From: Alphaproteobacteria bacterium LSUCC0684 | Lineage (GTDB): Bacteria; Pseudomonadota; Alphaproteobacteria; Puniceispirillales; UBA1172 | Assembly: GCA_041228335.1 (NCBI GenBank) | Contig: CP166130.1 | Location: 186,001 to 250,000 of the forward strand | Direction: 5' to 3' | Length of the DNA stretch: 64,000 bases | Shown: positions 8,433-18,048 of the stretch, piece after piece | How positions within the stretch are numbered: the stretch's first letter is position 1 | Layout: every line of letters starts with the position of its first letter | The notes under the pieces: model-generated | Seen by the model: only the letters and a program-made list of their open reading frames with translations | What the model was told of the DNA's origin: nothing | Databases searched by the model: none | Position numbers and translations under genes: made by a program

Positions 8433-10240
8433 TGCTGGTTGCTCGAATTTTGATCGATTTGAAGTGACGGGAAGGATCCATCAGGCTTAAAAAACTTGAA
8501 GACCTTGCGATCAATTGCAGTTGCGTCCTCCCCCGGCCCGGACAGGAATTTCTGGTTTTCTGTTTCAAGTTCTTGCTGCTTTAGGTCAAGTATTTTGATC
8601 CGTGCAGGTTGTGTTGTCATTAATGTAGGCCTTAAAAAAATCACCAAGTTGGTATTGATTGTTCTTACCATCTCCTGACGAAAAAGAAGACCAAGGCCGG
8701 GTAGATCGCCAAGGAAAGGAACTTTTGTCGTCATCCGTTCCGTCTGCGTGTCACGCAAACCGCCGATGGCTATTGTTTCGCCTGGCCTGGCCCGGATGAC
8801 GGTGGATATTTCTCTCTTCTTTGTTGCCACATCACTTAGCCCTGTAGTCGCGCTATCCAGCCCAGATACCTCCTGCTGAATTTCAAGAATGAGATCGTTA
8901 TTACTACCAATTCTGGGCTTAACCTTGAGGCTAATCCCCAAATCCTCGCGTTGAATGGTTTGGAAGGGTGAGGCTGTCTGATTCCCACTATCAGATGAAT
9001 ATTTACCCGTGATAAAAGGAACATTCTGCCCCACCAGAATTACGGATTCTTGATTTTCTAGTGTCATCAGGCTTGGTGTGGCAAGGATACGGTTATCGGC
9101 ATCTCCTTCAATAGCCGTGAGAAGAATGCCAAGATCCGGCAGTGCTGACGCACCGCCGCCAACAGCCAGCATACCGCCTGTTAATCCAGATAGCATTGTG
9201 TTGCCAACAACAGATCCCTGGCTTAACCCGCCTGTGGTTGAGCCCTGCGCTACCCCCAAGACACCCTTGCGACCTGAAAATTGAAGCCCCAATCTACGCG
9301 TGGAGTTTTCAGATATTTCAGCAATAATAGCATCAACGAATACCTGCCTTGGTTCTCGATCCATTTGAAGAATTAGAGGCTCAATCACCTCAAGCCAATC
9401 AACGGTGCCAACCAGGACAATCTGGTTGGATTCCGAATGGGCCGTCATGCTTCCTTTTCCGTCAAGACCACTTAGGGAGATGATTTTCTCAAGGCTTGCC
9501 ACAACTGTTTCAGCAACTGAGAAACGCATGTCAATGATTCTGCTGGCAATCTCGCTTTCATGTTGATGTGCTGGATTGGAAACCGTCGCTGTAGTCGCTA
9601 CTTGAACTGGGGCAACATCAATATTGTTCTGTGGTAGGCCAGATAATTCTGCTAATAGGTCTTTGACACGATCTATCTGCGATTCTGATCCGATGAGGAT
9701 GACGGATTCGGATGACAGACCATCATTGACAATGCCCAGAGACCTCAATTCCGGATCAAGACCGACCAATTGCTCCAACCCTCGACGGTCCAACTTGCTT
9801 TCAAGATTTAATCTTGTGACTTTTTTGGGAGGTTGCTTGTCAGCAGTCTGGGTGGGTTGAGTTAGTCTGTGAGAAGATGCAGAATTTTCATTATCTACAG
9901 TTTTTGGCAAATCTCTGATTTCATTGGAAGATATCGGCAGCACTCGATAACTCTTGGCATCAATCTGTTCCAGGGCGCCACCTAAAGACGTGAGGATAGA
10001 TTCCAGATACTCATGGGCATTGGTTGGTGTAATTTCATCACTGGTTAGAAAGGTAATGGTTTTTTCTGAACGCAAATCATCCGTATATATATAATTTGTA
10101 ACGGCAGAGAAGGTTGCCAGCACGGATGAGAGCGGCGCATCAATGAACCGCATGGTTTCAGCCTGAGCCGGTAAAAACCTTCCGATGCAAAAGGCAACAG
10201 CAAACAAACAAGATAAAATTTTGTTATTTGGTAATCTCAT
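8429..10240 (-). CDS. gspD: Type II secretion secretin GspD
   Basis: The 603-residue precursor starts with a signal peptide (cleavage after PAQA), then an N0 domain (MRFIDAPLSSVLATFSAVTN), N1-type modules, a low-complexity linker and the C-terminal secretin barrel. Secretin signatures include VFVDAIIAEIS, LATPSLMTLENQESVILVG and VPFLGDLPGLGLLF near the end. It forms the outer-membrane channel. It is somewhat shorter than many GspD proteins, consistent with fewer N-modules. Its last residues are polar (QNSSNQQ), and no S-domain is obvious. It overlaps gspC and gspE by 4 bases. Confidence 0.94.
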   Translation of the reverse strand: MRLPNNKILSCLFAVAFCIGRFLPAQAETMRFIDAPLSSVLATFSAVTNYIYTDDLRSEKTITFLTSDEITPTNAHEYLESILTSLGGALEQIDAKSYRVLPISSNEIRDLPKTVDNENSASSHRLTQPTQTADKQPPKKVTRLNLESKLDRRGLEQLVGLDPELRSLGIVNDGLSSESVILIGSESQIDRVKDLLAELSGLPQNNIDVAPVQVATTATVSNPAHQHESEIASRIIDMRFSVAETVVASLEKIISLSGLDGKGSMTAHSESNQIVLVGTVDWLEVIEPLILQMDREPRQVFVDAIIAEISENSTRRLGLQFSGRKGVLGVAQGSTTGGLSQGSVVGNTMLSGLTGGMLAVGGGASALPDLGILLTAIEGDADNRILATPSLMTLENQESVILVGQNVPFITGKYSSDSGNQTASPFQTIQREDLGISLKVKPRIGSNNDLILEIQQEVSGLDSATTGLSDVATKKREISTVIRARPGETIAIGGLRDTQTERMTTKVPFLGDLPGLGLLFRQEMVRTINTNLVIFLRPTLMTTQPARIKILDLKQQELETENQKFLSGPGEDATAIDRKVFKFFKPDGSFPSLQIDQNSSNQQ

Positions 10241-11055
10241 TCACTGAATTCCAACATGATCAATCTGTTGTCCCGTTGCACTTCAACTTGAAATATCTGG
10301 CCCTTTTGTCTTTTTGTTATATGTTTTTGTATTTCTTCAAGTCTTTGGGAAGGGATTCCATCTACTGCCAGAATGATATCACCTCTATGCAGATTGATCC
10401 CAAATTTTTTTAAAAGAGGGGGGGCAGCGTTAACTTTCCAGCCAGGTCGCCCGCCCCGGCTTCTTGCTGGTTCAACATTTCCCGCAACAAGATGTATAAA
10501 TTGTTCTGGGATTCCTGCTTCTGCAGCCAGCTGCTCCACCTGATCGGTCGGAACATTGGTCAGGCCATACATGGGCCCCTTTTGGGGCATCAGATTTGAA
10601 GCTGCTTTTTGTCGTTGGACACCCAGAAAGCCAATACCTTGTGCTGCGCCTGGGGAGAGTGGAGCCTGTGAAACTTGCGACTTATCTTTCGCAACTTCAC
10701 TTAGAAATAATACAAAGGATAAACCATCGGCATCTTCAAAAATCACTTTTTCATCGGAAACTGAACTCAATATTAACTCTCGACCCGAGAGAACATATCT
10801 ATCACCTGGTACCATAAAGATGGGAGAACTGCCTTCGAATGAAACAACAATAGATGTAAATGAGGGATTTAGGTTTACCGCAAAGACCTTACCATCTAGT
10901 GGCATCGTCGCTGGTCTTTCCAAAAAAAGGCGTTTCCATATGCCCTCATCTGGGAATGTTGAGGCTGAAGCTTCCAAACACAGACAATATAAAGACAGAA
11001 AAGTGACAGACAGCGTCAAAAGCCGCTGTCTTATCACAAGATAAATTGAAACCAT
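10237..11055 (-). CDS. gspC: Type II secretion protein GspC
   Basis: A 272-residue bitopic protein has an N-terminal membrane anchor, an HR-like beta domain (about residues 50-130), and a C-terminal PDZ-type domain ending NLHRGDIILAVDGIPSQRL. GspC bridges the inner-membrane platform and the secretin and helps choose substrates. The ATG at 11055 has an AGGA ribosome site seven bases upstream, so it is preferred to the TTG at 11082. It is the first gsp gene, 36 bases after the large exported protein, so both are probably on one transcript. Confidence 0.85.
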   Translation of the reverse strand: MVSIYLVIRQRLLTLSVTFLSLYCLCLEASASTFPDEGIWKRLFLERPATMPLDGKVFAVNLNPSFTSIVVSFEGSSPIFMVPGDRYVLSGRELILSSVSDEKVIFEDADGLSFVLFLSEVAKDKSQVSQAPLSPGAAQGIGFLGVQRQKAASNLMPQKGPMYGLTNVPTDQVEQLAAEAGIPEQFIHLVAGNVEPARSRGGRPGWKVNAAPPLLKKFGINLHRGDIILAVDGIPSQRLEEIQKHITKRQKGQIFQVEVQRDNRLIMLEFSE

Positions 11056-11091
11056 TTTGCTATCCTGTACAGGAAGCATCAAGTTGTGTCA

Positions 11092-13473
11092 TCATGGACA
11101 GGTTGCAACTCCATGAACAATATCACAACTTGTTGCATCTATACTTGGAATATCAGACCAATCCACATTAACTGGACGAGGATATGTATCATTATCCGTG
11201 ATATCCGGGACGCTACTCATTGTAAATCCAATTTCAGACACATTAGTGAAATCAATACTGGAGCAGTTCGACATATTAGTTGATGTAAAGGAATAACCGA
11301 TTTCTGCCGCCTTTACAACGTAACTGTTCCCTTCGGTATCTGTAAGTGTTGTTCCGTTTTCAAGATTCACAAGCTGCAACCATATTGTTTGATTGTTGCC
11401 TGCTGAATCTACCCCTGGAAGACCATGTATATTCTCACCATCATATTCAAGAAGGAATTTTCTTCCATCGAGATCATTGGGGGTGACGTTTGAACACGCG
11501 TAGGTTCCGTTACTTTCTGTACAGAGGGATTTCACAGGGTTGTAATCTGAAGTGGTTGTAAAGCTTAGGGAAGTCCCCTCATTTACATCGCTTGTCTTTG
11601 CATATGTGTAATTGAACTTAAGCGGGTCATCGAGTTTTACGCCCGTTCCGGAACTATTGAAGATCATTACCGAATGATGCCAAGGATATGCACCAATATT
11701 CCATTGGTATTCAGGGCAATTCCCTGGAGATTGTACAGAACAAGTTCCTGCATCAACCTCTGATTTCAGAATAAAGTTAAAGGACTTTTCAGGCCAATCA
11801 CCATTATAAGTTCCAGTAGCGCTGGCGTCCCAATCGGTATACTCACCTTGACCAGTTACCTTGAAATCAAATCGCAGCGGTGTATCAGATGACGATAAAG
11901 CCCCACTATCATCTGTATCGTGGTACATCGTGAACGCCTCATAGCTTCCGCCTGGGGTTTTCCCTGTATAGAAATACAGATCACCTGTCGACCCATTCAT
12001 AAAACCATCATTTCTTTGTGAGGCATAATCAGACAGGGTCATATTTGTATAGTTTGCACCTGTTGATGCTGATCCAGGGCAGCTGTTTTCAGCGCAATAA
12101 AAGCTTGTGCTCGTTGCCGATGCCATGCTTGATGTGGCATTAATATATGATTGCACAAAAAAAGATATGCTGGTTGAATTTCCTCCCGACCAGTAGACTT
12201 GCGTTCTCTTAAGATCAGACCACATATACCCATACCAGGGACTGTTTGAAACTTCAGCCCCGGTCAAAGTGCCTTGTGATGACCCATTAGAATCTGTCAG
12301 GTTAAATTGACTATTTGCAGCATCCCACGTCGCATAATAACCTCCCCATGTTCCCGAGTCATTTGGACCCCACCAGCGAAAACTATCACCATTTACAAGT
12401 GATTCCGTTTCTTCAGACAAACTGGAGAGTTTCCCCGGTGACCAATAAAATGTAACAGAACTTGAGTCACTGTTCTTGGTTGCGGAAACCGTTGGCGAAG
12501 ATGGAGAAAAAGGGTTTGCATCATTATCAAACCAGGTGCCCCAACTCCCGATATACCCTCGCGTGCCTCCTGCTGTTTCGAAGCCATATCCCGCATCAAG
12601 AGATACAGCTGCGCCGGAGGAGGCATCAAAAAGCTTGTAGCCATAATTATTTGCCCATTTGGTTGATCTGGACAAGCACTGATCAGTGGAAGTATCGACA
12701 ACACCAGAACTGTTGACATATGCTTTGTAATAATAGTTTGCGCTAGTCTGCCCTGCTGTTCCAGTGATCGATGTTGAACCGTTGTTGGTTGTGGTTGTTT
12801 TTCCAAGAAACTTAACGGTGTCGGTGTCACCGTTAATGATGCTGAACGTTGCGGCGTTAACTTGACTATAACCTGTTTCAGAATATAGTTCTGCTACATC
12901 TAGCGTAATATCTGAGCCGTCCTGGGTTATGGAAGTAAAGCCATTGTCGGTGGAAGCAAGGTTGCTCGTTGTCAGATCAATTGAAGAGCCTGAAGCCCCT
13001 TTCCTCTCTTGGAAAAAGGAAAAATACCACGCCCCGAAAGGAGGCAATGTCTCAGCGTCAGAATTGATTGTAACATTTGCAATGTAACGGTCGGAGTTTG
13101 AAGACAAAAACCATGCTGTAACTTCTTGCGGCGATGAGTTCGATGCTCGCGAAGACGTCAAAATAGTTTTCGCGAGCTGCTTGCCATTTTGACTATTATC
13201 TGAGCCCAATCCACAGGCCACTTCATCAATAAGTGCCTGCCAGTTCCCATTAACATGTTGGGAAAGATCACCTCTAGAGTTTTTGATAATACATGCAAAT
13301 GAATTTGCAAGGCTTATCAACTCATTTGCAGAATCTTCAGTCCATTCTTCCACAGATTGATTGGAATAGTCTGTCCCAGCATCATTGTAAGCTGCCATCA
13401 AGGGTGGTGCGTTAAGTATTACAGCTGAGATAACGATTGCAGTTTTTACCAAATGTATGTTGAAACGCTTCAT
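11092..13473 (-). CDS. Large exported protein, candidate type II secretion substrate
   Basis: This is a 793-residue protein with a Sec signal peptide (MKRFN, hydrophobic core, cleavage after PLMA). The ATG at 13473 follows a GGAG site; the ATG at 13485 overlaps that site. The mature chain is rich in Ser, Thr, Gly, Asn and Trp, as in secreted beta proteins. It contains one EF-hand-like loop, DTDDSGALSSSD, at about residues 520-531, and several scattered cysteine pairs. I recognise no catalytic domain. It lies directly upstream of gspC in the same orientation, which makes it the most likely dedicated cargo of the system. It could instead be a surface component. Confidence 0.75.
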   Translation of the reverse strand: MKRFNIHLVKTAIVISAVILNAPPLMAAYNDAGTDYSNQSVEEWTEDSANELISLANSFACIIKNSRGDLSQHVNGNWQALIDEVACGLGSDNSQNGKQLAKTILTSSRASNSSPQEVTAWFLSSNSDRYIANVTINSDAETLPPFGAWYFSFFQERKGASGSSIDLTTSNLASTDNGFTSITQDGSDITLDVAELYSETGYSQVNAATFSIINGDTDTVKFLGKTTTTNNGSTSITGTAGQTSANYYYKAYVNSSGVVDTSTDQCLSRSTKWANNYGYKLFDASSGAAVSLDAGYGFETAGGTRGYIGSWGTWFDNDANPFSPSSPTVSATKNSDSSSVTFYWSPGKLSSLSEETESLVNGDSFRWWGPNDSGTWGGYYATWDAANSQFNLTDSNGSSQGTLTGAEVSNSPWYGYMWSDLKRTQVYWSGGNSTSISFFVQSYINATSSMASATSTSFYCAENSCPGSASTGANYTNMTLSDYASQRNDGFMNGSTGDLYFYTGKTPGGSYEAFTMYHDTDDSGALSSSDTPLRFDFKVTGQGEYTDWDASATGTYNGDWPEKSFNFILKSEVDAGTCSVQSPGNCPEYQWNIGAYPWHHSVMIFNSSGTGVKLDDPLKFNYTYAKTSDVNEGTSLSFTTTSDYNPVKSLCTESNGTYACSNVTPNDLDGRKFLLEYDGENIHGLPGVDSAGNNQTIWLQLVNLENGTTLTDTEGNSYVVKAAEIGYSFTSTNMSNCSSIDFTNVSEIGFTMSSVPDITDNDTYPRPVNVDWSDIPSIDATSCDIVHGVATCP

Positions 13474-13514
13474 AATCTTCTCCATCGAACAACTGTCTAC
13501 AATATAACGGTTGG

Positions 13515-13679
13515 TTAATTCGCTGGAACCGCCGACACAGAACTAGGCGTCAGCATCCCACTTGTCGCAGTGGAAGTGCTCGATGAGGATGAAGAAGATC
13601 CTCCCCCGCATGAGCCAAGAAACGTTGCAAGCATCAAGAGAATCAGGGCTTTTCGGAATTGAACACTTGTACCAAACAT
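13515..13679 (-). CDS. Small lipoprotein ahead of the gsp operon
   Basis: This is a 54-residue open frame. It has a basic N-terminus, a hydrophobic core (ALILLMLATF) and a perfect lipobox LGSC, followed by a Gly/Ser/Thr-rich tail containing a run of seven serines. The ATG at 13679 has GAGGTGAT upstream as a ribosome site. It would be an outer- or inner-membrane lipoprotein with a very short unstructured mature part. It lies 41 bases before the large exported protein and may be the first gene of the secretion operon. A pilotin-like or anchoring role is only inferred from position. Confidence 0.6.
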   Translation of the reverse strand: MFGTSVQFRKALILLMLATFLGSCGGGSSSSSSSTSTATSGMLTPSSVSAVPAN

Positions 13680-14372
13680 ATCAATCACCTCGCAAATCAG
13701 TAATAATTATGGTGAAATCAAAACATGTTTATCATTGTAGTCATGCAATTAGCCTGCTTTGAACTAGTTTCAATCTCTTATCTAAAATATCTTATATTTG
13801 ATTATTTCAAAATAAAATTCTTTTTTCTAGACTAGTAACATAGTATCACTAAGGAACATGATATTCATATTTCATTGAAAGCGAACGTATCATCACGTTC
13901 CTTGATCAAAAAAGATGCGGTGATGGGTAATGCCCCATTCCACTAGTATTTACCTGGTTCCGGGTTGCTCATGCCTGTTTGTCAATGAAATTGTGCCCCA
14001 GTTATGCCTGAGATGTCAGAAATGAGACAGCATATAACGTTTAGCAAGCTAATGTTTGATGCCGGTATATTTTGTGATTTGGGTCGCTGTTGTGATCATG
14101 GTGCTGCTAGAGGGGATTTTGGAAGTATACGCTTACTAAGACACCTGCAACAGGTGAAGACAGACCATTAGCTCGGCAAATTGTCCCTCAAGTATTCTAC
14201 CTCAATTATTTCACGTTGATGGATGCCGTCTGAACTCAGGAATTTAAATTTATCTTTTTAATTCTTTAATTTTAAATTAGTGGCCTATGGTAATAAGGCG
14301 CAGAACATTTAGTTTTTCAAAAAGATATCAATTAAGAATGTTTGCATAGAAAAAATTGAAAAACTATCGAGT
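13680..14372. other. Non-coding stretch upstream of the secretion operon
   Basis: This interval of about 690 bases has no convincing gene. It must hold the promoter of the leftward secretion operon; the AT-rich segment at about 13740-13860 is the likely place. An imperfect inverted repeat lies at 13851-13862 (AAGGAACATGAT) and 13892-13903 (ATCACGTTCCTT), separated by 29 bases; it could be an operator or a hairpin. The rest up to the tRNA-Phe-half repeat shows nothing recognisable. Confidence 0.5.
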
Positions 14373-14497
14373 ATCATTACACACTTTTTAACACACCTGA
14401 TTTTTCTGCCTGCAAACCACTGATTATAAGCAGGAAAAGTTAAAGCAGTATTCTGAAAATCCGCGTGTCGGTGGTTCGAATCCGCCCCTGGGCACCA
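14373..14497 (+). repeat. tRNA-Phe-half repeat, copy R2
   Basis: This is the second copy of the dispersed repeat, in the same orientation as the others. The tRNA-Phe 3' half is at 14453-14497, from CTGAAAA to ACCA. The upstream shared part starts at TCATTACACAC, so this copy lacks the CCCACAGTCAA edge seen in R1 and R3. It separates the type II secretion module from the catabolic module that begins with indolepyruvate oxidoreductase, only 58 bases away. A reverse-strand open frame across it reads PGADSNHRHADF, a familiar false protein produced by antisense tRNA-Phe. Confidence 0.85.
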
Positions 14498-14554
14498 CTT
14501 TTTAGTAATCGAATGTAGGCACATTTAGTCCCCTACTGTTTGGCGATTAAACCA

Positions 14555-17500
14555 TTATCCAGCGAGTTCAAAATTTTCTAGCAACTCGTTTTGCCTCGCG
14601 TGGGTTTGTTGTACTGCATCCATCTTGACAGGACCGAAGCCACGGATCTGATCCGGTGTCTCGGCAAGGTCAACAGCAATGGCATAATTACTGGTCGTAA
14701 GTCCGTTGGACACCGTTGTGATCATTGCTTTATATTCCACAATCAGGGTACGTTCCATGCGGCGCTCTGCCGAGTAACCAAAAGGGTCAGCCCAACTGCC
14801 GCGCAGGTATTTTCCACGGGCAAGCAGATTGAGCATTGGCCGCACCCATTGTCCGAAGCGACGTTTTCGAGGCCGGCCGGTCGCGGCATCAACACCCCCG
14901 AGAAAAGGCGGGGCCAAATGGTGGACCACGCGATAATCGCCTTCGAATTGCTGGGCAAGTGATTGCTCAAAATCAGGATTGGTAAGCAGGCGGGCCACTT
15001 CATATTCATCCTTATAGGCCATGAGCCTGTAGAGGTTTTTTGCGACAGCTATGGCAAAATTCTTTGAGGGATTTATGTCCGTAGCAACGATGTTTGTGAT
15101 GAAATCCTCATAAACCTTCGCATAATCCTTATCTTGATAGGCGGCAAGTCGGGAGGCGCGATCCTTGATGAGGGCTTCAAGGGTTTCGGTTCCTATATTC
15201 TCATCAGCCTTGACATCAAACCGGGCAGGTTCCACCACAAAGGCCCGTCCCCAGCCAAAGGCTGCCAGATTGAACTCGATCGCTACCTTATTAAGCCTGA
15301 CGGCTTCCATAATCGCTACCTCGGAAAGGGGGATAAGACCCCGTTGCCAGGCGGCGCCAAGCAGGAAGAGGTTGGCGCCAATCGTATCACCGAGGAGTTG
15401 CCGAGCCATTTCGGTAGCGTTGGTCAAAAGGCATTGCCCCTCTGGTACCGCCTTTTCAAGACGCGCCTGCATCTGCATGGATGGCAGGGTAAAGTTGCGG
15501 TCGCGCACGAAAGCGCCGGTCATCATCTCATGGGTGTTGGCGATGATATGGGCATTTGGCCTGAGCAGGTTGAGCGCCCCATGCCCTGCGCTGGTTAAGA
15601 TATCACAGCCGAGCATCAGATCCGCCGTCCCCGGGGCAAGGCGAATGGCATGGATCTGGTCCGGGGAGTCGGCAAGCCGAAGATGGGTAGTCACCGCACC
15701 ACCCTTTTGTGCCAGCCCCGCCATGTCGATAACGCCAACGCCCTTGCCTTCGATATGAGCAGCCATGCCAAGTAGCGCCCCAAGGGTGACAACGCCGGTG
15801 CCGCCAACACCGGTGATCAGTATGCTTCGGGGGGAATCAAGATCAAGCACGGGTTGCGGTAGCGGCAAGTCGTCGGGGTGATTATTTAACGCTGCGGGCT
15901 TACGGAGCTTGCCGCCTTCAATCGTAACAAAGCTCGGGCAGAATCCCTTGAGGCAGGACACATCCTTGTTACAGGCCGATTGATCGATCGTACGTTTCGT
16001 GCCAAGCATCGTTTGAAGGGGCAGGATCGCCACGCAGTTCGACTGCCCCCCGCAATCTCCGCATCCTTCGCACACCTCCGGGTTGATCATCACCCGGCGC
16101 GGCGGATCGGCCTCAAGTCCCCGCTTGCGGCGGCGTCGCTTTTCGGTGGCGCAGGTCTGTACATAAATAAGAACTGTCACCCCCGACACATCAGCAAGCG
16201 CACGCTGAACGGGTTGAAGCTCATCACGGTGATGTATCCCTATGCCGTTGGGCAATCCTGCTGGGTCAATATTCCCGGGGTGCTCGGTGACAATCTCAAC
16301 CCTTGCAACTCCAGCAGCTAATACTTCCGTTGCTATCTGGGCCGGCGGCAGGCCGCCTTCATGCATCTGCCCGCCGGTCATGGCAACGGCATCGTTATAG
16401 AGGATTTTGTAGGTCATGTTGACTCTGGCGGCGACGGCGGCGCGGATCGCCATCAATCCAGAGTGATTATAGGTGCCGTCGCCAAGATTCTGAAAAACAT
16501 GTTTGCGCGTTGAAAACGGTGCCTCGCCAATCCAGTTGGCCCCTTCGCCGCCCATCTGGGTATAGCCTTCGGTTGCGCGGTCCATCATCTGGCTCATCCA
16601 ATGGCAGCCGATGCCGGCATATCCTCGTGCGCCCTCAGGGAGGATGGTCGAGGTGTTATGTGGGCAACCAGCACAGAAATAGGGCGTTCGTGCCACATCA
16701 AGAGGGGGTTGGCCGTCCCCATGGGAAAAGCGCGTAGACCCGTCTTCAAGACCTGGCAACCGCAAAGCCAACTGACGGGCAATCATTACGGGATCAAGCA
16801 CCCCATCGGCAGGAAAAAGCATATTGCCGGCTTCATCCTGCTTGCCAATGATCGCTGGGGCACCGTCAAGACCATAGAGAATCTCACGCGCCTGCCCCTC
16901 GATAAGGCCGCGTTTTTCCTCAACGATGATCAGCTTATCAAGACCAAGGGCAAACGCTTTTAAGCCTTGAGGTTCCAGCGGCCAGACCATCCCGATCTTA
17001 TAGGTGGCAAGACCGAGTTTCGCCCCGCGTTTCTCATTCAGCTCAAGCAAGGCCAGCGCAGTTTGAGTATCCATCCAGCTTTTACCGGTGCTGATTATTC
17101 CTATGCTCGGCTTTTTGCCGCCTTGCCACCGGATGCCATCAAGATGGTTTGCCCTTGCATAAGCCCGGGCCGCATCGAGTTTATAGCGATGAAGGCGCCT
17201 TTCCTGCTCATGGCGATCATCACCTGCCCTGATATTGACACCACCTTCTGGCATATTGAACTCAGGATAAACCGGAGAGGGCGGGGCGGCAGGAAGCAGC
17301 ACCGATCCGCTGCTCTCGATATTGTCCTTGACACATTTGAGCCCAACCCACAATCCGGAGAAGCGGCTCATCGCCCAGCCATGCAGACCGTAAGCAACGA
17401 TCTCTTCAATATTGGCCGGATTCAGCACGGGCATCATCGCGTCAACCAGCGCATATTCACTCTGATGGCAGGTGGTGGAACTTTCACAGGAATGGTCGTC

Positions 17501-17995
17501 GCCAAGCAAAGCCAGCACGCCGCCCTTTTCCGCGCTGCCGGCAAGATTACCATGGCGGAAGACATCGCCTGTCCGGTCGACGCCCGGCCCCTTGCCATAC
17601 CAGAGCGCAAAGACACCGTCTTTTGTTCCTTCGCCGCGTAGGCTTGCCTGCTGTGTGCCCCAGATCGCCGTTGCGGCAAGATCTTCGTTAAGCCCGGGAT
17701 GGAAGTGAACGCCCGCCGCATCAAGATGTTCTTTGGCGGCGGCAAATTGCTGATCAAGCCCACCAAGGGGGGAGCCGCGGTACCCCGTCACATACCCGCC
17801 TGTATCCATTCCCATCGCCCGGTCACGCGCTGCCTGGATCAGGCAGAGCCGGATGATCGCCTGACTGCCCGTTAGATAGACCCGGTCGCGGGAAAGATCA
17901 TATTTATCGCCTAAGGATACGGATGTCGCGAGCAATGGTGAGACGTCATCAACGCTTGTTTCAGCTGGGATTAGTGGCCTGACATCACCTTCCAA
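14555..17995 (-). CDS. Indolepyruvate ferredoxin oxidoreductase, fused
   Basis: This single chain of 1146 residues joins the ThDP-binding alpha part and the gamma-type part of indolepyruvate:ferredoxin oxidoreductase. The enzyme oxidatively decarboxylates aryl or branched 2-oxoacids to acyl-CoA, passing electrons to ferredoxin. Iron-sulfur ligands are seen at about residues 638-690 (CEGCGDCGGQSNC, then ACNKDVSCLKGFCP). The gamma domain begins around residue 720 at ITGVGGTGVVTLG. The TPP region contains YAGIGCHWMS and NDAVAMTGGQ. The gene is divergent from an Lrp/AsnC regulator, the usual partner for amino-acid-linked control. It fits breakdown of transaminated aromatic or branched amino acids. 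Confidence 0.92.
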   Translation of the reverse strand: MEGDVRPLIPAETSVDDVSPLLATSVSLGDKYDLSRDRVYLTGSQAIIRLCLIQAARDRAMGMDTGGYVTGYRGSPLGGLDQQFAAAKEHLDAAGVHFHPGLNEDLAATAIWGTQQASLRGEGTKDGVFALWYGKGPGVDRTGDVFRHGNLAGSAEKGGVLALLGDDHSCESSTTCHQSEYALVDAMMPVLNPANIEEIVAYGLHGWAMSRFSGLWVGLKCVKDNIESSGSVLLPAAPPSPVYPEFNMPEGGVNIRAGDDRHEQERRLHRYKLDAARAYARANHLDGIRWQGGKKPSIGIISTGKSWMDTQTALALLELNEKRGAKLGLATYKIGMVWPLEPQGLKAFALGLDKLIIVEEKRGLIEGQAREILYGLDGAPAIIGKQDEAGNMLFPADGVLDPVMIARQLALRLPGLEDGSTRFSHGDGQPPLDVARTPYFCAGCPHNTSTILPEGARGYAGIGCHWMSQMMDRATEGYTQMGGEGANWIGEAPFSTRKHVFQNLGDGTYNHSGLMAIRAAVAARVNMTYKILYNDAVAMTGGQMHEGGLPPAQIATEVLAAGVARVEIVTEHPGNIDPAGLPNGIGIHHRDELQPVQRALADVSGVTVLIYVQTCATEKRRRRKRGLEADPPRRVMINPEVCEGCGDCGGQSNCVAILPLQTMLGTKRTIDQSACNKDVSCLKGFCPSFVTIEGGKLRKPAALNNHPDDLPLPQPVLDLDSPRSILITGVGGTGVVTLGALLGMAAHIEGKGVGVIDMAGLAQKGGAVTTHLRLADSPDQIHAIRLAPGTADLMLGCDILTSAGHGALNLLRPNAHIIANTHEMMTGAFVRDRNFTLPSMQMQARLEKAVPEGQCLLTNATEMARQLLGDTIGANLFLLGAAWQRGLIPLSEVAIMEAVRLNKVAIEFNLAAFGWGRAFVVEPARFDVKADENIGTETLEALIKDRASRLAAYQDKDYAKVYEDFITNIVATDINPSKNFAIAVAKNLYRLMAYKDEYEVARLLTNPDFEQSLAQQFEGDYRVVHHLAPPFLGGVDAATGRPRKRRFGQWVRPMLNLLARGKYLRGSWADPFGYSAERRMERTLIVEYKAMITTVSNGLTTSNYAIAVDLAETPDQIRGFGPVKMDAVQQTHARQNELLENFELAG

Positions 17996-18048
17996 GATAT
18001 GCTCCTCTGATTTTCATCGAAAATGATATCACCACCTGAGCAGAATTA

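Noticed and set aside
15165-17641. Several long plus-strand frames within the indolepyruvate oxidoreductase gene
   Set aside because: They mirror a strong minus-strand gene with biased codon use, show no domain and have no spacing or ribosome sites of their own.
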